Virus record (IMG/VR): IMGVR_UViG_3300030117_001138
Location: 1 to 37,882 of that record
DNA from: a virus
Reading direction: 5' to 3' (one strand)
Length of the DNA: 37,882 bases
Shown one piece after another: positions 21,899-30,246 of the stretch. Made by a program: the position numbers and the translations under genes. Below the pieces are notes generated by a model. It saw nothing but the letters and a program-made list of their open reading frames with translations. It was not told the origin of the DNA and made no database searches. Position 1 is the stretch's first letter; every line of letters begins with the position of its first letter.

Positions 21899-22197
21899 GC
21901 CAATATATAGATAAGGTAAAGATGGATGGCAAGACTACGAGCCTTAAAGACAATCCTTGCATATCAGTATGTAGCTTGACGTATGGAGCTGGAACTAAAT
22001 GTATTTGTGGTCGCAGTTTAAGTCAGGTTTCTAACTGGAATGGTTATGATGATGTCACTAAGAAGATAATCGTAATGAACGCTATAGAAGATAAGGAGTC
22101 TTTTCCAAGACAGAAACTTACCTTCTTAGCGGATGAATACGATATATCTATGGACTCTGCCAAACAAATCTTTGTCACAGACAGAAAGGAAACATAA
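21895..22197 (+). CDS. DUF1289-type cysteine-rich protein
   Basis: A 100-residue protein with the DUF1289 core NPCISVCSLTYGAGTKCICG then RSLSQVSNWNGYDDVTKKII: four cysteines in a short N-terminal motif followed by the conserved W. The family has no firmly known role. It overlaps the DUF3310-type gene (ATGA) and ends convergently against the integrase gene. Confidence 0.82.
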   Translation: MSQYIDKVKMDGKTTSLKDNPCISVCSLTYGAGTKCICGRSLSQVSNWNGYDDVTKKIIVMNAIEDKESFPRQKLTFLADEYDISMDSAKQIFVTDRKET

Positions 22198-22220
22198 CAT
22201 TATTCACCATCAATAATGTT
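22196..22220. terminator. Bidirectional terminator hairpin
   Basis: A perfect 9-bp inverted repeat AACATTATT (22196-22204) / AATAATGTT (22212-22220) with a 7-nt loop lies on the two stop codons of convergent genes (22197 and 22200). A short T-run follows on the plus strand. AT-rich, so moderately strong at best. Confidence 0.6.
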
Positions 22221-23045
22221 TTGTATGTGTTCTCCTACAAGGTTTGCATTGGCTATCGCTTTGTCTTGATGAATATGTGCGTACCTTTGGGTGGTTGCCT
22301 GATCTCGGTGGCCTAATAAGTTACCTACCTCTGATAGATTAATCTTTTGCAAACTCCAAGATGCGTAACTGTGTCTGATGTCATGCAGTCTTATATCTTC
22401 TAAACCAATAGCTTGTTTGATGGTTTCCCACGTTCTTCTTGGTGTTTTAATACCAATGATGTATTCAGAGGAACGATCTTGCTGGTTGATTATGTCTAGT
22501 GCCATAGGTGTTAGGTGGATAATACGATCCTCTCCGTACCTGTCTGTCTTATGATCCTTGATAATGAGTGTGTTACCTACCAGGTCAGTCCACTTAGCTT
22601 TAGCTATCTCCCCTTTCCTTGCACCTGTTAGGATTAACAACCAAATAAAGGCAACCGATTTCTGATACATTTGGTCATCTTTTAATTTATTCAGCTGATC
22701 TCTAACTGCTAACAGTTCTTCATTTGTCAGGTATCGCTTGCGTTTGTTCTCCCTGTTCTTAGGTATATTGGTGCTTGGGTTTATAACTACCAATGATAAT
22801 GTAATAGCTAGATTATAAATGGCTTTTATAATAGATAAACACTTATTAGCCAGAGAAGGTGCTCTGTCGCTAATATCAAAGTGTAACTGTGCTATGTCTC
22901 CACGAACAATTTCGTCTATCTTCTTATCGCCCAATACAGGACTGATATTCTTTTTATAGACTTGCTCTATCTTATCAACAGTCTTGATTTGTCTTCTTTT
23001 AAGGTCTTTGACATAGACCATAAACATTTCGTCTAAAGTTTTCAT
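22200..23045 (-). CDS. int: Tyrosine recombinase (phage integrase)
   Basis: A 281-residue site-specific recombinase. An N-terminal SAM-like core-binding domain (about 1-95) is followed by the catalytic domain with all expected residues: Arg143 (TGARKGEI), Lys166 (KDHKTDRYGED), His221 and Arg224 (HDIRHSYASW), His246 (LGHRDQATT) and nucleophile Tyr255 (QRYAHIHQ). It should integrate the genome at a host site, so the phage is probably temperate or descended from one. It lies between the nuclease gene (20 nt upstream) and a convergent hairpin. No attP or tRNA fragment is visible next to it. Confidence 0.95.
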   Translation of the reverse strand: MKTLDEMFMVYVKDLKRRQIKTVDKIEQVYKKNISPVLGDKKIDEIVRGDIAQLHFDISDRAPSLANKCLSIIKAIYNLAITLSLVVINPSTNIPKNRENKRKRYLTNEELLAVRDQLNKLKDDQMYQKSVAFIWLLILTGARKGEIAKAKWTDLVGNTLIIKDHKTDRYGEDRIIHLTPMALDIINQQDRSSEYIIGIKTPRRTWETIKQAIGLEDIRLHDIRHSYASWSLQKINLSEVGNLLGHRDQATTQRYAHIHQDKAIANANLVGEHIQNIIDGE

Positions 23046-23053
23046 AACATCTC

Positions 23054-23070
23054 CCTAATGCGTTATTAGG
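23054..23070. repeat. Inverted repeat before the integrase gene
   Basis: CCTAAT (23054-23059) / ATTAGG (23065-23070) with a 5-nt centre, on the stop codon of the nuclease gene and just upstream of the integrase ribosome site (GGGAG). It may be an operator or a weak attenuator for integrase expression. Confidence 0.4.
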
Positions 23071-23473
23071 CAGTATAGTGTACTTTATCCAGTATGTCTA
23101 ATACGTTGTCTATGGGGTTGTTGTTCTTCATCTCCTCGTCTTTAATCGTAACGCTGTTAGTATCATCTGCTTTACGAAACACTACGTTCATGTGTTGTAG
23201 GGAGACAAAAGCAAAGATGTCTATTGCACCATCTTCATAGTTACGGTTCTTAGTGTGCGATCCTCTACGCATATCAAACCGCCAGTTTACTCTGTGCTTT
23301 TCTATCTTGGTCTTGGTTTTAACTTGGACTCTGTAAAGTGTGTTGTTGTATTGAAACAGTACGTCAGCTTCCGCTGAGTGAGGAACTAAGAGAACTGTGT
23401 CAGAAATTTGAGAGAGAAGTGATGCTACGAAATACTCGCCAGAACGACCAACCCGTTCTGTGGTTCTTGACAT
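23066..23473 (-). CDS. PD-(D/E)XK nuclease-like protein
   Basis: A 135-residue protein with the fold's order of motifs: GRSGEYFVASLLSQ (helix with Glu), a strand with HSAEADVLFQYNNTLYRVQV (Asp, then Q-x-K in QVKTKT). This matches small PD-(D/E)XK enzymes of the resolvase/VSR/PDDEXK_5 type. A role in junction resolution or DNA cleavage is likely; the target is unknown. It lies between the last virion gene and the integrase. Confidence 0.75.
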   Translation of the reverse strand: MSRTTERVGRSGEYFVASLLSQISDTVLLVPHSAEADVLFQYNNTLYRVQVKTKTKIEKHRVNWRFDMRRGSHTKNRNYEDGAIDIFAFVSLQHMNVVFRKADDTNSVTIKDEEMKNNNPIDNVLDILDKVHYTA

Positions 23474-23476
23474 GGT

Positions 23477-25468
23477 TTATTCTTGAGCTGACATCCTTTC
23501 CAATAATGTTTGCATACTTGGTGATGGAGGTATTCTTTCTCCCCCCAAAAGGGTAGCAGATGCAGACAGCACTCTTGGAGAAATTGCTGCTCTTCCAACA
23601 TCTGATGCCTTTGGAATATATTTTTTTAATATTCCTTTAAAAGTTTTTTTGTCGTTAATTTCTTTTGCTATGTTTTTAAGAGCAGCTGGATTGGTTGTTG
23701 TTAAAATTCTGGCTAATTCTTTAGCAGCTGCTTGTGCAGCTTCATTTTGCATCGCTGGGTTGTCTGCTTTAAACAAAGAATAAATTAAACCTACAGGGCT
23801 AAGATTTTGAATATCTGAAGGTTGCATTAATTCTTTTATAGCTCCTACAGCTTCTTGTCTTCCAGCTGTGGCACTATTTCCCACTACAAGATTAGAAGTG
23901 TCTTTTAGTTGTATTTCATCTTCTAAATTAGATATAAATTTATTAAATTTTTTCTGACCAATCGGGCCTTTATCAAAGGTTAATCTAAGTAATCTTCTGC
24001 TTCTTGGTGTTTTAATTAAATTGTAAGCAACATTTGCTCCTCTACCATCTGTAGCCATTATTGTTTTTTCCATTTTCTCAACAATATTATTTAAAACTCC
24101 ATTTCTGAAAGCTTCTAATTCAGATTTTGACATGGTTGCTATTTCTTCGGCTAACTCTTCTATATTTTGATTAGAAGCGTCATATTTTCTACCTAATTGC
24201 AATTTATCTAAAACAGCTGTTTTACTTGACCACTCATCTCTTGCTTGTTTGTATATTGGATTATATTTATCCATATAATCTAAAAACTCTCCTCTGGTAG
24301 ATTTTTGCATACCTAATTGTGTTGATCCAATTCCGCTTGTAGGCGATCTTCCAGTATAAATTCCATCATCCAAACTCATTTTCATGTAATGTAAAAGCTT
24401 TGTATCTATAGCCTTAACTTCATCTCCTTCTGGAGTTAGCATTTTTCCATTTTTTAAATTAATTCTAGGAAGTTTTACCCCTTCTTCGGCTGCAAGTTCG
24501 TAAGCTTTTGTAAAAGCGTTTCTTGCACTAGGCTTTTCTAATATGGTTGTTAATTCTTCTGTTGCTGGTATTTTTCTTTCAAATGCCTTTTTATAAAGAA
24601 TATCTCCATTAGCTTTCCTAGCTGCTTCTATTGCTTTATATGTATCAAAATAAGAAGCTTGAGCACCATAAGCATCTTGTAAATCGCTTTTTAATCTTGT
24701 CAACATACCTTGATTTCTTAGTTTAAGAAAATCTTGTGCTTCTTTTTTACCTTTTCCTGGTAAAACATTAACCGCATCTAAATATGCTCTTGTGTTAGGC
24801 CCTATATCAGCTAAAGCATATTTTTTACCAGACCTTGCTGTTATGTATTGTATTGCGCTATTAATGTTAGTTTTATCATATTCAAGTGCTTCTTCTACTA
24901 ACTCTCTTGCTTTCTTTTGACCTACTTTTTCTGGTTTACGAAAAGCTTGTGCAATTTCAGAACCTATTTTTGCAATAGGCCTTGCTAAAACTTGCATACC
25001 AGCACCAAAAACACCAGAAGTTAAACCAGTTCCTATAGCTGGAAGAGTCCTTTCAAGCGGATCACCTTCGGCTGCACCAGCACCATAAGCAACACCAGCT
25101 GGAACAGCTCTTAATGCAGCAGCTCCTATACCTGTTGCAGATATTGGTGCAGAAGCTCCAAGGGTTACTACAGCTGGAGCAGCAGCACCAGCCAATTCTG
25201 CTGCAATAGCTGCTAATGGCTGTTCTTTCCCATATTTTTCAAAAGCTTCTCTTTCTAAGTCTATGGCTTGATCTATAGTCATTTCGCTGCTAAGACCGCC
25301 TCTTATAGCCCCAGTTAATTCGTCAGCAAACCTGAAAGTTAAACCTTGCATACCAGCGGCAGTTTTTTCAGTAAATACAGGAAATTTATAATTTTTTATA
25401 TCTGTAGTGTCCCCACCAAGATATAAGGCGGGGCCTTTTTTTGTATCTATAATATCGCCAGCTTTCAT
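23477..25468 (-). CDS. Large internal virion (ejection) protein
   Basis: A 663-residue protein. After a short N-terminus (LYLGGDTTDIKNYKFPVF, FRFADELTGAIRGGL) there is a long Ala/Gly-rich hydrophobic region (about 82-170), then mostly charged helices. A glycine-zipper-like hydrophobic stretch in a large helical virion protein is typical of ejection proteins that form a conduit through the cell envelope. It is last of three candidate ejection genes in a row (26578, 25468, 23477), as in P22-like phages. The exact family is not recognised. Confidence 0.7.
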   Translation of the reverse strand: MKAGDIIDTKKGPALYLGGDTTDIKNYKFPVFTEKTAAGMQGLTFRFADELTGAIRGGLSSEMTIDQAIDLEREAFEKYGKEQPLAAIAAELAGAAAPAVVTLGASAPISATGIGAAALRAVPAGVAYGAGAAEGDPLERTLPAIGTGLTSGVFGAGMQVLARPIAKIGSEIAQAFRKPEKVGQKKARELVEEALEYDKTNINSAIQYITARSGKKYALADIGPNTRAYLDAVNVLPGKGKKEAQDFLKLRNQGMLTRLKSDLQDAYGAQASYFDTYKAIEAARKANGDILYKKAFERKIPATEELTTILEKPSARNAFTKAYELAAEEGVKLPRINLKNGKMLTPEGDEVKAIDTKLLHYMKMSLDDGIYTGRSPTSGIGSTQLGMQKSTRGEFLDYMDKYNPIYKQARDEWSSKTAVLDKLQLGRKYDASNQNIEELAEEIATMSKSELEAFRNGVLNNIVEKMEKTIMATDGRGANVAYNLIKTPRSRRLLRLTFDKGPIGQKKFNKFISNLEDEIQLKDTSNLVVGNSATAGRQEAVGAIKELMQPSDIQNLSPVGLIYSLFKADNPAMQNEAAQAAAKELARILTTTNPAALKNIAKEINDKKTFKGILKKYIPKASDVGRAAISPRVLSASATLLGGERIPPSPSMQTLLERMSAQE

Positions 25469-26577
25469 TATAATCCTGGTGGTAAGTCTGCTCCTTGAGT
25501 GCTAGTAAAATCATCACCGTCTAAAGCTTTTTGTCCCTGTAATTCTAAAAAGTTATTATATTCTTGTATTAAAGGAGCAGCACTATATAAGTCTGGTCTT
25601 GTTTGTTTATACGCTTGAAATGCTATGTTTCTATCTACTTCTGTTTTTCCTCTATTTTCAGGTTTTCCATAAAATTCGTTGTCAAACCTGTGTTCGTCCT
25701 GTGCTCTTCGTGCTGACAATTCTACAGCTTTTAACATTAACCTATTTCCAACAACAGATTTCGAAAGTTCTGGCGACCCTTTAACAACAAAATCTAAATC
25801 CTTATCGGTAGGATTAACACCAAGCTGTTTTACTAACGGTAATATCATTTGAGTTGTGCCAGCAGCAAAAGCTTCTGCGGAAGCTACTTCTATTGGTTTA
25901 AAATCCTGTCCAAATGCAAATTGTCCAACTCTATTTAAAGCTAGTTTGCTTTGTTCACCAAAGCCAGTTTGTAGACCTTGATCTAAAATATTTGTTAAAT
26001 TTTCAACAGTTGTCAAAGAATTAGATGCTTGTTGAGATGCTTCGTATCTTTCATTATATTTTTTAGGGCCTAGCTCCTGAAAACCTTTCTGTCCATAATC
26101 TATTTTTGTAGCTCCCGCCTCTTCTTGACTTTGTAAAAATGCTGCATAACCTTGTGTTGTAGGGTTATCAGTAGTCAAGGCATATTCTTGATAACTTGTT
26201 GGTTTTTTTGTTGTAGGTTGTTCAGCCTTATACCTTTCTAATAATAGTTGATCTAGTTTTTCATACCCCATTGCTTGAGCTAAATCTTTAAAACTACCTT
26301 CAGGTAATTTTTTCATAAAATTATCGTATTTTTCTTTTTTAGCTTTCTCTTTCTTTTTGCCTTCTTGCACCTGTTGAAGTTGTAATGTTTTTACAACAAA
26401 GTCTTCATCACCCTTTAAAGCACCACCTAATGCATACAGCATCATAGCTAATTTTTGATTTCTGCCAGCTTTAGGGTCAACAGTGGGTGTGGGTGCAGAC
26501 GGTTGCGTAGGAGGAGTTACAGGATATTGTTGTTGAATACCTCCTAATATTTTTTGCATATCTAATAAATTTGCCAT
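25468..26577 (-). CDS. Internal virion protein candidate
   Basis: A 369-residue protein: N-terminal Gln/Pro-rich segment (about 12-38), a basic coiled region (QEGKKKEKAKKEKYDNFMKK), a long central helical domain (SQQASNSLTTVENLTNILDQ onward) and a polar tail. It shares one nt with the 663-aa gene and touches the 361-aa gene, so the three are co-translated. A structural or ejection role is inferred from position and composition. Confidence 0.65.
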   Translation of the reverse strand: MANLLDMQKILGGIQQQYPVTPPTQPSAPTPTVDPKAGRNQKLAMMLYALGGALKGDEDFVVKTLQLQQVQEGKKKEKAKKEKYDNFMKKLPEGSFKDLAQAMGYEKLDQLLLERYKAEQPTTKKPTSYQEYALTTDNPTTQGYAAFLQSQEEAGATKIDYGQKGFQELGPKKYNERYEASQQASNSLTTVENLTNILDQGLQTGFGEQSKLALNRVGQFAFGQDFKPIEVASAEAFAAGTTQMILPLVKQLGVNPTDKDLDFVVKGSPELSKSVVGNRLMLKAVELSARRAQDEHRFDNEFYGKPENRGKTEVDRNIAFQAYKQTRPDLYSAAPLIQEYNNFLELQGQKALDGDDFTSTQGADLPPGL

Positions 26578-27663
26578 TTATAAAACTCCGTAATTAACTC
26601 TGTAATATCCGTTCTCGTCTTCCATGACCGCTTCAGGCATATACTTCATTACTTCTTGAGCAAGAACACCGATTGTGGGGAATTTATCCCAACCCATTTG
26701 TTTGGCTTCATCTTTCCAATTCCATGTATAGATGTTGTGTCCTTTTTCTTTGCCAACAAACTTAATATCTTCTTTCATTCTTTCATCTGATCCAGGCATC
26801 ATCATATAAGTTCCTATAAGTTGTGCAGCGGTTCCTAATATATCTCCTGCGCCAGTTTCTCTTTGTGTAGTTTGACCAGCAGTAGTTGGAGACATTGCTT
26901 GACTCAACAAGCCAATTTGTTGAGGCCCGTAAGCCAATGCTCTTTGGAACTCTTGATACGGAACATCCAATCCTCTTTGTTGTAAAGCTTGTTGTTGTAA
27001 TCCCATTTGACCTAATAAACCAAGCCTACTGTATTGTTGACCCGCTATATCGCCAAGCAATCCAGCTCTTTGTGCTCTTGATCTTAGTTCTAATTCTGGT
27101 TGTGCAAACGCTCTGGCTTGCTGTCTTGCGATGTCTGATTGTGCAGCACCTAAAGCCTGACCAAATCCAGCTTCTCTTAAGCCAGCTGCGGTTCTTGCTG
27201 CTTGTTCCACATAAGGTCTAGTGGCTTCAGCTTCCATAATAGCTGAACGTGATCCACCAAATGCACCAGCACGAATCGCACCTTCCTGTGCTTTACGTTG
27301 TGCTATGTCTTGTTCTCTTCTTATATCGCCTAATGTAGTATCTATAACTTGTTGAGTGTAAGGTGATTGATAAGCAGATATGTCTGTTTCTAATAAAGAT
27401 GGTACTTGTCCGATTTGTGGTGTTTCAGCACCCGCAAGTCCAGCCAATCCAGCCATAGGATCATAACCCATACCTGACTCAAATAAACCACGAGTGGCTT
27501 GAAACTGCCTTAGTTGATCTGGATTAAAACCAGCTACTCTTGCACCTGTGTAGGGTACAAAAGGTTGATTGGCTACTGCTTGTGCAGCACCAAACAGACT
27601 ACGTTGCTGTTGTTTCTGATATTCTGGTATTGTAGCTTCTGCTGTTGTTGCGCCTTTACTCAT
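26578..27663 (-). CDS. Virion protein with C-terminal S74 chaperone domain
   Basis: A 361-residue protein. A Gln/Ala/Gly-rich helical part (about 1-270, with AGAFGGSRSAIMEAE) is followed by a short intramolecular chaperone of the endosialidase/S74 type (about 291-361): SDERMKEDIKFV with the Ser292/Lys297 dyad, then IYTWNWKDEAK, IGVLAQEVMKYMPEAV and a final YYRVNYGVL. In this fold the domain trimerises the upstream part and may cut itself off at Ser292. It lies among internal virion genes. Confidence 0.8.
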   Translation of the reverse strand: MSKGATTAEATIPEYQKQQQRSLFGAAQAVANQPFVPYTGARVAGFNPDQLRQFQATRGLFESGMGYDPMAGLAGLAGAETPQIGQVPSLLETDISAYQSPYTQQVIDTTLGDIRREQDIAQRKAQEGAIRAGAFGGSRSAIMEAEATRPYVEQAARTAAGLREAGFGQALGAAQSDIARQQARAFAQPELELRSRAQRAGLLGDIAGQQYSRLGLLGQMGLQQQALQQRGLDVPYQEFQRALAYGPQQIGLLSQAMSPTTAGQTTQRETGAGDILGTAAQLIGTYMMMPGSDERMKEDIKFVGKEKGHNIYTWNWKDEAKQMGWDKFPTIGVLAQEVMKYMPEAVMEDENGYYRVNYGVL

Positions 27664-28061
27664 AATTCTTTTCTTATCATGTGTTCTTCTTCAAAGCCTA
27701 AATGCTTTAACTTCCTTGACCATCCTTTTCTTCCGCCTCCGTAGAGCCTTTTACATTCAGCTGCTCTAGCGAAAGCTTCTATAGATGGTAGCATTTCTAC
27801 TAATTCATTGTAGTCTCCACCGCAAAAAAGTAAATTTAATACTTTATGCTTTGGAAATATTACAAATTCTGTTACCAATGCAGACTCCTTACCAGCCCAC
27901 AAATGGAACAATCCATTACTTATTTTATCTTCTACATGGTCTATTGTATAGGAGTCTTGATATCTCAAGGCCTCTTCTATGTAAGGTTTACAACGAATCC
28001 ATTGCATTTCCCATTCGGGTTTAAAGTCAACTACGTTATCAGTCACCTTTTGCATATTCAA
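27660..28061 (-). CDS. GNAT-fold-like protein of the tail region
   Basis: A 133-residue protein. The pattern SNGLFHLWAGKESALVTEFV, LNLLFCGGDYNELVEMLPSI and ECKRLYGGGRKGWSRKLKHL resembles acetyltransferase-fold proteins found beside tail genes of many podoviruses (T7 gp13-like position). The usual acetyl-CoA loop is not obvious. It overlaps both neighbours (ATGA at the 361-aa gene; 23 nt with the 121-aa gene). The role may be in assembly rather than catalysis. Confidence 0.7.
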   Translation of the reverse strand: MNMQKVTDNVVDFKPEWEMQWIRCKPYIEEALRYQDSYTIDHVEDKISNGLFHLWAGKESALVTEFVIFPKHKVLNLLFCGGDYNELVEMLPSIEAFARAAECKRLYGGGRKGWSRKLKHLGFEEEHMIRKEL

Positions 28062-28404
28062 TAATACTTAAATATAAGTCTATGTTTGCATGATTAACCT
28101 GTGCTTTAACAATCTCGCCTTGTTGCAAAACTATACCCGCATTGGTTTGTAATTCTTCTGTAGCGTATGCTGCTATATTTTTTTGTTTGTATATAAAAAA
28201 CTCATTAGAACTGGTATCGGTTACTGATACGTCTAAATTTGTTTGTTGATTACCATGATCGCAAGCTAAAAAACTTTTAATAATAGTAAAATCAAAATCA
28301 CCACCGCTAGGTGCTGTATATATAGTTTGTTGTGTAGTTGCTGCAAAAGAATATTTAATATTCGTTGCACGTTGTATGTACTGTCGTTGTGAGGATAAGT
28401 CCAT
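28039..28404 (-). CDS. Small tail/virion protein, 121 aa
   Basis: A beta-rich 121-residue protein (SSQRQYIQRATNIKYSFAAT, IYTAPSGGDFDFTIIKSFLA) with a sandwich-like pattern. It shares one nt with the upstream tail hub-like gene. Probably a minor tail or decoration protein by context; no family recognised. Confidence 0.65.
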   Translation of the reverse strand: MDLSSQRQYIQRATNIKYSFAATTQQTIYTAPSGGDFDFTIIKSFLACDHGNQQTNLDVSVTDTSSNEFFIYKQKNIAAYATEELQTNAGIVLQQGEIVKAQVNHANIDLYLSIIEYAKGD

Positions 28405-29918
28405 TATCTTCTGCCTCTGTTCCTGACATCTAACCTTATATTACCCACTTGGAAGTCTTGTGTTGTACTTCCTGTAACTGTCATTTGTACCTGTCGTGCT
28501 GAGAACCTTGCATCGGTATAACCATCACTTTCAAAGGTGAAACTGCCAAAGTCAGTCTCGCTTCCTAGAGGTGTAAATCTACCTTTGAAACTAAGAGTCA
28601 CACCAGGTAAGGTGTTTGCTTCTTCATCTGGGATAATTTGGTTGCATTGAACGTACCTGTCGCCATTGCCAATCTCTATAGGGCCACTTGTTGCAAAAGG
28701 TACAGATGTACCCAAGTTTGGAGAGTTGTTTAATAATTGAGATTCGTGTTCGTAAATAAACCCACTTGAATCGGCAGCTATAGGGTAATCAAATACACCT
28801 TGGTCAATCCAACAACCACGATCTAATGATCCTATAGACCATGTATTCTCTCTGTAGTTCCATATAACGTATTTGTTCGGTGTGTATTGTCCATCACCGC
28901 TTGGGAATCCCCACCATATCTCGTTGAAGTTAGAGTTGTGTCCACCCCAGCTAGAAGCTCTGCCCGATATGTTTAAATTATCAAACACGTAATCGTGTAC
29001 TTCACATGGTATTTCTCTAACTTGTCCATCGTAAACAAAGAATGAGTTCTCACCCATCCATGCCATAAATGATCCTGTAGATATAATAGCTCTTCTGCCT
29101 ACTGCTTTACAGTTAGAACCCGCATCAGCTATACCGTATATAAAAGGGTTTCCGACATAATACATTCTAGCTATGCCTGTATCACTAAATATAATAGTGT
29201 CAGTACCAAACTTAACTGAATATAACGCTCTACCGCTTGTAGGTATTTGTAAATCACCCGCTGAGTTAGTAGCTTTAGATGTCCAGTTGGTTCTGTCTTC
29301 TCTATCAGACCAAGCAATTCTTCTAGGATCATCCGCAGAACCAATAGCAACCAAATGCCTTTCGTTAGTAACCATGATAGCTTGATTTCCTGTAGGCGCA
29401 TTTGTAACTGTTGTAGCTATAGTATCAGCACTTCCTCCTGGTTGTGAATTAGGCGACCATTTGTATATTTTTCCATCGCCTGAAAAACAAAAAACTAAAT
29501 CTTCACCCCAATTATCAAAAGAAAAATGACCCATCCTTAATGGTAAACCTGATTGACTTCTAGCATCACCATAGTCTTCCTGACCGTATTGATAAGCACC
29601 AAAACCCAATGGGTCGTTGTTGGTATCATTAACAAAACCAGTAGGTGTTATGTCTGTCCAAGTGTTATTGTATAGAACATAGACTTTTTGTCTTGTTCCA
29701 ACCGCTAATACAGGATCACCGTCATTATCGGAATACGCATACATCCCGATAGGTGTTCCTGTTAAAGCTGTGTTTCTTAATTTGTTCCAGCCACCTATAG
29801 GTTTTAGGTAGCCATTTTCAAAGCGTACTAAATTCCCGTCTACCCAACGGCCTTTGTTTCCGTAATCAGTCCCGTTCTTGACGATTCCAGCTGGAGGAGT
29901 AATAGGAAGTAATGCCAT
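28404..29918 (-). CDS. Tail hub / packaged-DNA stabilisation-like protein
   Basis: A 504-residue beta-rich protein, likely a propeller. The N-terminus MALLPITPPAGIVKNGTDYG followed by GRWVDGNLVRFENGYLKPIG, then LAVGTRQKVYVLYN, HLVAIGSADDPRRIAWSDRE and WWGFPSGDGQ, are typical of the P22 gp10-like tail/DNA-stabilisation family seen in many podoviruses. It plugs the portal-tail channel. It lies downstream of the fibre gene, separated by the 100-aa gene. Length fits the family. Confidence 0.82.
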   Translation of the reverse strand: MALLPITPPAGIVKNGTDYGNKGRWVDGNLVRFENGYLKPIGGWNKLRNTALTGTPIGMYAYSDNDGDPVLAVGTRQKVYVLYNNTWTDITPTGFVNDTNNDPLGFGAYQYGQEDYGDARSQSGLPLRMGHFSFDNWGEDLVFCFSGDGKIYKWSPNSQPGGSADTIATTVTNAPTGNQAIMVTNERHLVAIGSADDPRRIAWSDREDRTNWTSKATNSAGDLQIPTSGRALYSVKFGTDTIIFSDTGIARMYYVGNPFIYGIADAGSNCKAVGRRAIISTGSFMAWMGENSFFVYDGQVREIPCEVHDYVFDNLNISGRASSWGGHNSNFNEIWWGFPSGDGQYTPNKYVIWNYRENTWSIGSLDRGCWIDQGVFDYPIAADSSGFIYEHESQLLNNSPNLGTSVPFATSGPIEIGNGDRYVQCNQIIPDEEANTLPGVTLSFKGRFTPLGSETDFGSFTFESDGYTDARFSARQVQMTVTGSTTQDFQVGNIRLDVRNRGRR

Positions 29919-29927
29919 TCACTTTTA

Positions 29928-30230
29928 TTAGTTTGCTGCTATATACGCTTTACCAGTTGTTACTGCACCAGTGTAAGATGATTTATCTTCACTAGAACCC
30001 GCAACATCTGGTGTATCATCATCTGAGTCTACAGGTTCGTAAGCTAGTATCGTTTCTAAGTGGTCTACGTTACGTTGTACTACTGCATTTATATCAGCTT
30101 GTGACATATCTGTATCAGCTTCTGCTGAACCACCAACATATACTGATTTCTTACCATTAGTATTAATGTCGTTGATAAGCGTTACGCTGTCTGTTGCTGC
30201 TGTTAAACATTCTGCTACTGTTTGAGCCAT
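29928..30230 (-). CDS. Small virion-region protein, 100 aa
   Basis: A 100-residue soluble protein (MAQTVAECLTAATDSVTLIN... with a helix NAVVQRNVDHLETILAYEPV and a Asp/Ser-rich tail). It stands between the fibre gene and the tail hub gene. I do not recognise it; a fibre-assembly or structural role is inferred from position. Confidence 0.6.
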   Translation of the reverse strand: MAQTVAECLTAATDSVTLINDINTNGKKSVYVGGSAEADTDMSQADINAVVQRNVDHLETILAYEPVDSDDDTPDVAGSSEDKSSYTGAVTTGKAYIAAN

Positions 30231-30246
30231 ATTATTCTCCGTTTAA

